13,048 nucleotides of DNA, from positions 1 to 13,048 of the forward strand of contig CAKSGI010000037.1 of assembly GCA_934454005.1 (NCBI GenBank), given 5' to 3'. The notes beneath the pieces were generated by a model. The model saw nothing but the letters and a program-made list of their open reading frames with translations, was not told the DNA's origin and ran no database searches. Source of the DNA: an uncultured Eubacteriales bacterium (GTDB taxonomy: Bacteria; Bacillota_A; Clostridia; Oscillospirales; Acutalibacteraceae). The translations under genes were made by a program, and so were the position numbers. Below are positions 6,912 to 13,048 of this stretch, in pieces (the first letter of the stretch is position 1; the number at the start of each line of letters is the position of its first letter).

Positions 6912-7949
6912 ATGGCTTCTTCGTATGCTTCAAACGCCATCCTTGCTAAAGCATTATCTATGTATGGAAATAGACTCAGCTCAAATGACTATTCCAACTT
7001 ACTTGCATGTAATAACGTTAGAGAAGTAGCCTTGTTTTTAAAAAATTACACAAATTATTCAGAGGTGCTAACTGATCTTAATGAAAATGACGTTCATAGA
7101 GGCCAACTAGAAGTATTATTAAAGAAAAAAATATTTAAAGATTTTGCTAAACTAGGTAGATATGAAGTGTCTATAAGAGAAAAACTTTCTGTTTATATTA
7201 TATCCAGAATGGAAATAGAAGAAATTTTACATTGTTTAATGCTTTATTCCAGTAAAAGATCCGAAGAATATATGCATTCTCTTCCTATATTTTTTAATAA
7301 ACACACTCGTATAGATCTTATCGCATTAGCAAAAATAAAGAATTATGACGATTTTTTAGACTGTATAAAATCTACACCATATTATAAAATATTAAAACCT
7401 TTCAAACCTAGACATGGTGAAATTATTAATCTTACAATGATAGAAACAGCTCTATATACTTATTTATTTTCGAAAACATTTAAAATTATAAATGAATATA
7501 AAAGTAAAAAAACAAGAAATGAACTTAATGACATATTTAATACTTACATAGATTTTAACAACATAGTTAGAATTATCAGACTAAAAAAATATTATACTCC
7601 TGATAAAGATTATATAGTGGATTCCTTATTTCCATTCGGAACTATTAGCAAAAAACATTTAAATTCGCTTATTGAGTCTGAATCTATTGAAAAAATATTT
7701 GATAAACTTAGAAAAACCTCTTTTTGGAAAAAAACTAATAAGTTTGAATATATTTATATAGATGAGCTCCCTAAAAAAATTAGATTCTATGAATGCAAAC
7801 ATTTAATAAGATATTCAGTAAATCCCCCAGTCGTAATGCTTTCTTATATACTTTTATCTCAAATAGAGCTCTCTAATATCATAAATATTATAGAAGGTAT
7901 TAGGTATGGACTTCCAAGCGATGAAATAAAAAAAATGTTAACATTCTAA
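6912..7949 (+). CDS. ntpC: V/A-type ATP synthase subunit C (d/AC39 family)
   Basis: Subunit C is the funnel-shaped socket joining the central stalk to the proteolipid ring. The 345-aa protein has the usual length and the all-helical character of the AC39 family. It begins SSYASNAILAKALSMYGNRL, matching the family's N-terminal helix with an early Y-x-N-A-x-L-R/A-x motif. Later it has repeated helical blocks such as ISRMEIEEILHCLMLY, FNTYIDFNNIVRIIRLKKYY and RFYECKHLIRYSVNPPVVML. The internal near-duplication typical of AC39 proteins fits these blocks. The start ATG follows GAGGAGTGATTAT, so translation is probably coupled to the stop of the upstream gene. No transmembrane segment is present, as expected. 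Confidence 0.93.
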   Translation: MASSYASNAILAKALSMYGNRLSSNDYSNLLACNNVREVALFLKNYTNYSEVLTDLNENDVHRGQLEVLLKKKIFKDFAKLGRYEVSIREKLSVYIISRMEIEEILHCLMLYSSKRSEEYMHSLPIFFNKHTRIDLIALAKIKNYDDFLDCIKSTPYYKILKPFKPRHGEIINLTMIETALYTYLFSKTFKIINEYKSKKTRNELNDIFNTYIDFNNIVRIIRLKKYYTPDKDYIVDSLFPFGTISKKHLNSLIESESIEKIFDKLRKTSFWKKTNKFEYIYIDELPKKIRFYECKHLIRYSVNPPVVMLSYILLSQIELSNIINIIEGIRYGLPSDEIKKMLTF

Positions 7950-7958
7950 AATCATTTT

Positions 7959-7992
7959 TACCTCACAAGGTTAATTAGAAAAGAAAGAGGTG
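7959..7992 (+). promoter_or_regulatory. Possible hairpin masking the subunit I ribosome site
   Basis: TACCTC (7959-7964) is complementary (one wobble) to GAGGTG (7987-7992), which is the core of the ribosome site before the TTG start of subunit I. Pairing would close a 22-nt loop over the site. An alternative small ACCT/AGGT hairpin is also possible. The stem is short and not proven. Confidence 0.3.
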
Positions 7993-8000
7993 AGTATACA

Positions 8001-9935
8001 TTGTCAGTTTCTCCTGTTAGAGTTGTTAGTATTATTGGTGTTTTGTCTGAATTAGATAAAGTTATTAAATTCTGTGGAGAGTCTCAGGTATTCCATCCAG
8101 ATAATGCACTATCTTTTTATGATAATACAGATAATTTTGTTCCTGTGTCCACACAGAATCCATATTCAACACCACTAGAAACACTCAAAGAAAATCTTAT
8201 AATGGCTGGTAAAAGTCTTGAAACTGTAGATGTACATAATTTTGAGGTAACTCCAGAACAAATTAAGGAATATGTGGATTACCTTTCAAAAAAATTCGGC
8301 AAATTAATAGATGAAAAAAACAAAATATTAAAAAAAATAGATACATTAAATAACGGTATCGATAAATTAAGTCATTTCGATAATCTTGATATAAAATTAA
8401 ATGACATTTTTTCCTGCAAATATATAAAAGCTAGGTTTGGAAATATTCCAAAAGAAAGTTTTGAAAAACTTAACGCTTATAAAGATAACCCTTATGTCAT
8501 ATTTTTTCCTTGCAAAGAAGATGAAAAATTTTATTGGGGTGTTTATTTTGCACCTATCGATTACGTAAATGACATTGACAAAATTTTTAAAGGATTATAT
8601 TTTGAAAAAGTTGACATTTCATTATATAATGGAACTCCTAAGTTTCAAATATCTGTATTACGAGATAATTTAAAAGATGAAGAAACTAATCTTGAAGTCA
8701 TCGATAAAAAAATTGATTCATTCTGGAAAACTCAATATGATCAATGTATGAGATTTTACTCTAAACTTAATGAACTAAGTACTTACTTTAATATAAAATC
8801 ATATGTATCAAAATATCATGATAATTTCATTCTTGTAGGATGGATACCTGCAGAATATGAAGATAAGTTTGCAAATAAACTAAAAAAAATGTTTGGAATT
8901 GAATTTGCAATAGAAAATGCGGACGATGAACTTAAATTCTCACCACCAGTTATACTCAAAAACAAAAAAATATTTAAACCTTTTGAATTTTTCGTTGATA
9001 TGTATGGTCTTCCAGCATATGATGAAATGGATCCTACGACTCTTGTCGCCATAGTTTATACATTATTGTTCGGAATAATGTTTGGTGATGTCGGACAAGG
9101 AATTGTAGTAAGTATTATTGGATACTTTATGTGGAAATTAAAACGGATAACTCTTGGAAAAATACTCATTCCATGCGGTATATCGTCTGCAATATTTGGA
9201 ACTATATATGGATCTGTTTTTGGCCTAGAAAATTTATTAGATGGTTTTTATAATAAAGTTTTTGGTCTTGCAGAAAAACCAATTGATGTTATGAATCCAA
9301 ACACTACAATAATAATAATGGGCACATCCATTGGTTTAGGAATAGTGTTAATAATGATTTCTATGATCATTAATATTATATCTTCACTTAAAAGAAAAAA
9401 ATACGGTAATGCATTATTCGGACCAAATGGTATTTGTGGATTGATGTTTTATTCATCCTTAATAATAGGTTTTGCCATCCAATTGGCATTTAATATTAAG
9501 GTTATTACTCTTCCCTATATTATTGTATTTATTATAATCCCTTTGGTCTGCATATTGTTCCAAGATATGCTAGGGAAATTAGTATCCGGCAATAAAAATT
9601 GGAAACCAGAATCTCTAGGAGACTATCTACTAGAAAACATTTTTGAAATGTTCGAAGTATTGTTAAGTTATCTGTCGAATACTATATCCTTTTTAAGAGT
9701 TAGTACATATATTTTAGTTCATGCTGGCTTGATGTTAGCTGTTACAGCCCTTGCTGAACTGCTTATTCCACCAATATCTTTACTTATACTCATAATCGGA
9801 AATGTAATAGTTATTGTTCTTGAGGGACTATTAGCTGGAATTCAAGTTTTAAGACTTAACTTTTATGAAATATTTAGTAGATTCTTTGAAGGAAGCGGAC
9901 GTCCTTTCAAACCCGTTATCACAAGACAAAATTAA
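8001..9935 (+). CDS. ntpI: V/A-type ATP synthase subunit I (a subunit)
   Basis: Subunit I is the membrane stator that carries the ion half-channels and contacts the rotating K ring. The 644-aa length is normal. The N-terminal half (about 1-330) is a soluble, partly coiled-coil domain that anchors the peripheral stalks. From about 345 on there are seven or eight hydrophobic segments, starting with TTLVAIVYTLLFGIMFGDVG. The essential membrane arginine is probably Arg566 in NTISFLRVSTYILVHAGLML. The C-terminus LEGLLAGIQVLRLNFYEIFS followed by RFFEGSGRPFKP is a strong family signature. The start is TTG at 8001, with AGAGGTGA 7 nt upstream; no in-frame ATG fits both the family N-terminus and a ribosome site. 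A 51-nt gap separates it from subunit C and may hold a regulatory hairpin. Confidence 0.95.
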   Translation: MSVSPVRVVSIIGVLSELDKVIKFCGESQVFHPDNALSFYDNTDNFVPVSTQNPYSTPLETLKENLIMAGKSLETVDVHNFEVTPEQIKEYVDYLSKKFGKLIDEKNKILKKIDTLNNGIDKLSHFDNLDIKLNDIFSCKYIKARFGNIPKESFEKLNAYKDNPYVIFFPCKEDEKFYWGVYFAPIDYVNDIDKIFKGLYFEKVDISLYNGTPKFQISVLRDNLKDEETNLEVIDKKIDSFWKTQYDQCMRFYSKLNELSTYFNIKSYVSKYHDNFILVGWIPAEYEDKFANKLKKMFGIEFAIENADDELKFSPPVILKNKKIFKPFEFFVDMYGLPAYDEMDPTTLVAIVYTLLFGIMFGDVGQGIVVSIIGYFMWKLKRITLGKILIPCGISSAIFGTIYGSVFGLENLLDGFYNKVFGLAEKPIDVMNPNTTIIIMGTSIGLGIVLIMISMIINIISSLKRKKYGNALFGPNGICGLMFYSSLIIGFAIQLAFNIKVITLPYIIVFIIIPLVCILFQDMLGKLVSGNKNWKPESLGDYLLENIFEMFEVLLSYLSNTISFLRVSTYILVHAGLMLAVTALAELLIPPISLLILIIGNVIVIVLEGLLAGIQVLRLNFYEIFSRFFEGSGRPFKPVITRQN

Positions 9936-9953
9936 TTATCTAAATATGTTATC

Positions 9954-9975
9954 TAAACCTTAAATTTAAGGTTTA
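9954..9975 (+). promoter_or_regulatory. Perfect 22-nt palindrome before subunit K
   Basis: The arm TAAACCTTAAA is followed directly by its exact complement, giving a self-complementary 22-mer in the 77-nt gap between subunits I and K. As RNA it could form a hairpin about 37 nt before the K start. No T run follows immediately, so a simple terminator is unlikely. A role in mRNA processing, stability or translation of the proteolipid is possible. Confidence 0.5.
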
Positions 9976-10012
9976 AAAATATTAAATTAAAATTTTTTGG
10001 AGGTCATTCAAA

Positions 10013-10471
10013 ATGAAACAAACTTTATTAATTTTATTACCTATCGGTCTTTTAATCTTATCTTTACTTTTAGCTGTTAGATTTTTCAAAAAATCTGGCA
10101 ATGTAAGAAAGGCTTTCGCATTTCAACTAGCCTCATTTGTAATTATAGGAATTATAAGCTTTTCTGCAAGTGCAATTGTTTCTTACGCTGCAGATACTTC
10201 TGCACAAGAAACAACCACATCAACTTCTGAAACTGCAAAAAGTAATAAAGATAATACTAATAAAGGTCTTATCATGTTAGCTTCTGCTCTTGCTATAGGT
10301 ATACCTGGAATTGGTGCTGGTATTGCTCTTGCTGCTGGTGCTCCTTCAGCTATTGCTGCTACATCTGAAAATCCAAAACTTTATGGCAAATATATAGTTT
10401 TCGTAGCTTTAGGCGAAAGTATTGCTCTTTTTGGTGTTGTTATTGCAATGATGATTATTCTATTATCATAA
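10013..10471 (+). CDS. ntpK: V/A-type ATP synthase subunit K (proteolipid c), extended
   Basis: Subunit K forms the rotating ring that carries ions through the membrane. The 152-aa protein has four hydrophobic segments, but only the last two look like a c-subunit hairpin: about 85-109 (GLIMLASALAIGIPGIGAG) and 126-151, with carboxylate Glu135 followed by Ser136 in VALGESIALFG. The cytoplasmic loop SENPKLYGK between them is typical. The N-terminal pair (about 4-23 and 36-56) lacks a carboxylate and is joined to the hairpin by a hydrophilic Thr/Ser/Asn/Lys-rich linker (61-84). Basic residues at 23-33 put the first loop in the cytoplasm and the linker outside. S57-Y58-A59 before A60 satisfies a signal-peptidase -3/-1 pattern. 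GGAGGT 9 nt upstream is a strong ribosome site, suiting a subunit needed in many copies. Confidence 0.93.
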   Translation: MKQTLLILLPIGLLILSLLLAVRFFKKSGNVRKAFAFQLASFVIIGIISFSASAIVSYAADTSAQETTTSTSETAKSNKDNTNKGLIMLASALAIGIPGIGAGIALAAGAPSAIAATSENPKLYGKYIVFVALGESIALFGVVIAMMIILLS

Positions 10472-10486
10472 AGAAGGTATAAGATT

Positions 10487-10795
10487 ATGCGTTTTCATCT
10501 TATAAGCGATAATATAGATACTATTGTCGGTATGAAACTAGCTGGGATACATGGTGTTCTGGTTCATGAATATGCAGAGACAAGAAAAGCCCTTTCCGAT
10601 GCAATGGAAATGGATGATGTAGCAGTAATATTGATGACAGAACGTCTTGTAAATCTTTGCCCTGATATCGTATATGATCTTAAACTAAACCGCAAACAAC
10701 CACTTATAGTAGAAATCCCTGATAGGCATGGAAATGGTAGAACCAAAGATTCTATCAGTAAATATGTTAGGGATGCTATTGGTGTAAAAATCTAA
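10487..10795 (+). CDS. ntpG: V/A-type ATP synthase subunit F (central stalk)
   Basis: Subunit F binds subunit D in the central rotor shaft and can modulate activity. The 102-aa protein has the family length and its Rossmann-like pattern. It opens FHLISDNIDTIVGMKLAGI (the family usually reads I-G-D-x-D-x-x-x-G-F-x-L-A-G), followed by DDVAVILMTERLV and then QPLIVEIPDRHG with a helical C-terminus. It starts 15 nt after the K stop with AAGAAGG upstream, so it is part of the same transcript. It is called NtpG in Enterococcus nomenclature; other schemes call it AtpF. No unusual residues were noted. Confidence 0.92.
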   Translation: MRFHLISDNIDTIVGMKLAGIHGVLVHEYAETRKALSDAMEMDDVAVILMTERLVNLCPDIVYDLKLNRKQPLIVEIPDRHGNGRTKDSISKYVRDAIGVKI

Positions 10796-10811
10796 TTATG
10801 GGAGGTGTATT

Positions 10812-11408
10812 ATGCCTGATCAAAATGGGAAGACAAGTAATTTTATAAAAGCTATCAATAAATTTGCTGAAGAACAACGGTCAAAAATGAAAGATGAGGC
10901 TGAAGCATTTAAAAAAGAAGAAATAGAAAAAGCTGAAACTGAAATTTTAAACGATTCTTACAAACTCATTCAAAAAGAAATGGCAGAAATGAGAATAGCA
11001 ATTGCTAAAGAAATGTCTAAAAAAGAAATGGATAGCCGTAAAAAATTGTTTCAAAAAAGAAACTCAATTACAAAAGATATCTTTAGAAAGTCAAGAGAAA
11101 AATTGCTTGATTTTACCAGAACCGATGAGTATCCTAAACTACTTATTAAATATGCAAAGGCTATCTCCTCTGTTTTGTCAAAACCAGGAACAATCATTTA
11201 TGTTCGTAAAGAAGACTTAAAGTATTCAGATTTAATAAAAGATGCTTTTAAATTCGAATGTAAAGTAGAATCAAAAGATAATATTTCTATTGGTGGTATA
11301 TATAGCTACAATCCCACTATGGGATTAATCGCAGATGAAACTCTTGATTCTAAATTAGAAGAACAATATGTATGGTTCTTTGAAAACTCAGGTTTAAATT
11401 TACAATAA
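10812..11408 (+). CDS. ntpE: V/A-type ATP synthase subunit E (peripheral stalk)
   Basis: Subunit E pairs with the small G/H-like coiled-coil subunit to form the peripheral stalks and caps the top of the catalytic head. This 198-aa protein has a long charged N-terminal helix (about 10-105, rich in Lys and Glu, for example EEIEKAETEILNDSYKLIQK). A globular C-terminal domain follows, with YPKLLIKYAKAISSV and then SIGGIYSYNPTMGLIADETL, near the family pattern G-G-x-x-x-x-x-x-x-G-x-x-x-x-N-T-L-x-x-R. The last motif is changed to DETLDSKLEEQ, with Lys in place of the usual Arg. GGGAGGTG lies just upstream of the ATG. A 10-bp AT-only hairpin overlaps its stop codon. Confidence 0.92.
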   Translation: MPDQNGKTSNFIKAINKFAEEQRSKMKDEAEAFKKEEIEKAETEILNDSYKLIQKEMAEMRIAIAKEMSKKEMDSRKKLFQKRNSITKDIFRKSREKLLDFTRTDEYPKLLIKYAKAISSVLSKPGTIIYVRKEDLKYSDLIKDAFKFECKVESKDNISIGGIYSYNPTMGLIADETLDSKLEEQYVWFFENSGLNLQ

Positions 11409-11426
11409 TATAATGTTTATATTATT
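11404..11426 (+). promoter_or_regulatory. AT-only hairpin over the subunit E stop codon
   Basis: AATAATATAA and TTATATTATT form a perfect 10-bp stem with loop TGT, followed by TT. The stop codon of subunit E lies inside the 5' arm. All pairs are A-T, so the fold is weak. It could act as a partial terminator or processing site before the catalytic subunit gene. Confidence 0.35.
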
Positions 11427-11449
11427 TTGCTTAAAGCAGGTCGAAAGGA

Positions 11450-13048
11450 ATGATCATAAATTATATGAATGATAATAACGTAATATATGGTATAAACGGT
11501 CCTGTTGTAACCGTAAAAAATACTAAAGATTTTTCTATGATGGAAATGGTCTATGTTGGGCATTCTCGTCTTGTAGGAGAAATCATTGGTATAAAAGATG
11601 AATATACTACAATTCAGGTTTACGAAGAAACTACCGGACTTAAGCCCGGAGAACCTGTTATAGGCACAGGCAGCCCTATGAACATAACATTAGGGCCTGG
11701 AATTATGGATAACATCTTCGATGGTATAGAAAGACCGTTAAAATCAATAGAGCAAAAATCTGGTGCATTTATTTCTAGAGGTGCAAATGTTGAATCTTTA
11801 GATGAAACTAAGCTTTGGAATGTAACAATAACAGTAAAAGTTGGCGATATATTAAAACCTGGGGATATATATGCTACTTGCCCTGAAACAACTATAATAA
11901 TCCATAAATGCATGCTTTCCCCTAAACTAGAGGGTGGCGAAGTTGTCGAAGTAAAACAAGATGGCAAATATACTATTAATGATACTGTTGTTGTTATAAA
12001 GGATCATAAAGGTAATTTGCATAATTTAGCATTATGTCAAAAGTGGCCTATAAGAATTCCAAGACCTATTTCAGAAAGACTTCCCTCAACTGTTCCACTT
12101 ATAACAGGTCAACGCATAATGGACACACTTTTTCCTATCTCAAAAGGTGGTGCTGCTGCTATACCTGGCGGATTTGGCACAGGGAAAACAATGGCACAGC
12201 ACCAATTAGCTAAATGGTGCGATGCAGACATAATAATATATGTTGGCTGTGGCGAACGTGGAAACGAAATGAGCCAAGTTCTTGATGAATTCTCTGAACT
12301 TATAGATCCAAAATCGAACCGACCCATGACTGATAGAACATCCTTAATAGCAAACACATCTAATATGCCTGTTGCCGCTCGAGAAGCCTCTATATACACA
12401 GGAATAACACTTGCAGAATATTATAGAGATATGGGATATCATGTAGCTATTATGGCAGATTCAACTTCCCGTTGGGCAGAAGCATTACGTGAAATATCAG
12501 GAAGGCTTGAAGAAATGCCTGCAGAAGAAGGTTTTCCTGCATATTTACCATCCAGACTATCTGAATTTTATGAAAGAGCTGGTAGAGTTAAAACTTTAAA
12601 TAATAACGAAGGCTCTGTCACAATTATAGGCGCTGTTTCTCCTCAAGGATCTGACTTTTCAGAACCAGTAACCCAAAACACCAAAAGATTTATTCGCTGT
12701 TTCTGGGCATTAGATAAATCACTTGCATACTCAAGGCATTACCCCGCTATAAACTGGATGTCCAGCTACAGCGAATATTTCGTTGATTTAGATAAATGGT
12801 ATATAGAAAATGTCGGAGAATCTTTTATAAAATATAGAAGAAAAATAAGTACCATTTTACACGAAGAAAATCAACTTATGGAAATAGTAAAATTAATCGG
12901 TTCTGATGTTCTTCCTGATGATCAAAAACTAATAATAGAAATTGCAAAAGTAATAAGAGTTGGTTTTTTACAGCAAAATGCTTTCCATTCAGATGATACT
13001 TTTGTTCCTCTTGAAAAACAAAAATTAATGATGAAAGTTATTTTACAT
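11450..13048 (+). CDS. ntpA: V/A-type ATP synthase catalytic subunit A (3' end outside window)
   Basis: Subunit A carries the catalytic nucleotide site of the A3B3 head. The frame is open to the window end, giving 533 codons of a usual 585-600. Numbered from ATG 11450, the P-loop GGFGTGKT is at 240-247 (Lys246), GERGNEM with probable catalytic Glu269 follows, and [20 protein letters not shown] has Asp337 in the Walker B region. The A-subunit-specific [20 protein letters not shown] and [11 protein letters not shown] are present. The insertion typical of A subunits (about 115-180) is present, which separates it from subunit B. The start is ambiguous: ATG 11450 has AAAGGA touching it and AGG 9 nt upstream; ATG 11465 gives the more usual N-terminus [15 protein letters not shown] but has 15 nt spacing. 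The motif usually reading SPPGGD here reads SPQGSD. Subunits B and D are expected downstream. Confidence 0.96.
   Translation, partial: MIINYMNDNNVIYGINGPVVTVKNTKDFSMMEMVYVGHSRLVGEIIGIKDEYTTIQVYEETTGLKPGEPVIGTGSPMNITLGPGIMDNIFDGIERPLKSIEQKSGAFISRGANVESLDETKLWNVTITVKVGDILKPGDIYATCPETTIIIHKCMLSPKLEGGEVVEVKQDGKYTINDTVVVIKDHKGNLHNLALCQKWPIRIPRPISERLPSTVPLITGQRIMDTLFPISKGGAAAIPGGFGTGKTMAQHQLAKWCDADIIIYVGCGERGNEMSQVLDEFSELIDPKSNRPMTDRTSLIANTSNMPVAAREASIYTGITLAEYYRDMGYHVAIMADSTSRWAEALREISGRLEEMPAEEGFPAYLPSRLSEFYERAGRVKTLNNNEGSVTIIGAVSPQGSDFSEPVTQNTKRFIRCFWALDKSLAYSRHYPAINWMSSYSEYFVDLDKWYIENVGESFIKYRRKISTILHEENQLMEIVKLIGSDVLPDDQKLIIEIAKVIRVGFLQQNAFHSDDTFVPLEKQKLMMKVILH

Overview
The window looks like chromosome from a low-GC, anaerobic Clostridia-type Firmicute. 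The DNA is AT-rich (roughly 30% GC by eye), Shine-Dalgarno sites are strong, sigma-A style promoters are near consensus, TTG serves as a start for at least one gene, and TGA is an ordinary stop. The gene content also fits: pyruvate phosphate dikinase, a V/A-type ATP synthase operon, and an ACT-domain/UPF0210 gene pair. No phage, insertion sequence, CRISPR array or defence gene is visible. The region reads as housekeeping chromosome with some unusual details.

Left part (1-4022). The 3' nine-tenths of a pyruvate phosphate dikinase gene runs rightward, enters the window in frame and ends at a clear terminator near 2573-2616. Facing it on the minus strand is a trans-translation block. The smpB gene has a near-consensus promoter and is followed after only 6 nt by the mature 5' end of ssrA (tmRNA), which ends at its own terminator. 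Further right is a solitary minus-strand CAT-anticodon tRNA with a perfect consensus promoter and its own terminator. Its acceptor stem points to tRNA-Ile2 (lysidine-dependent) rather than elongator Met.

Middle (4023-6595). About 760 nt of AT-rich DNA without a supported gene leads to two tandem promoter candidates. These drive a two-gene unit: a 90-aa ACT-domain (UPF0237) protein and a 452-aa UPF0210/PFL-like protein of unknown biochemical function.

Right part (6596-13048). A V/A-type ATP synthase operon runs rightward in the order peripheral stalk G/H - C - I - K - F - E - A. Subunit A is cut by the window end, and B and D are expected next. Subunits A (and B, outside) make the catalytic head. 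C and F belong to the central stalk, E and the G/H-like protein to the peripheral stalks. I and K form the membrane motor. The proteolipid K is unusual in carrying two extra N-terminal membrane segments and an extracellular-type linker before one canonical c-subunit hairpin. Small RNA hairpins sit before I, before K and between E and A, where they could tune subunit stoichiometry.

I found no strong case for a wholly new system. The best leads are the atypical tmRNA tag (ending VACPAA), the nearly abutting smpB-ssrA junction, the composite proteolipid with a partial sodium signature, and the intergenic RNA structures of the ATP synthase operon.
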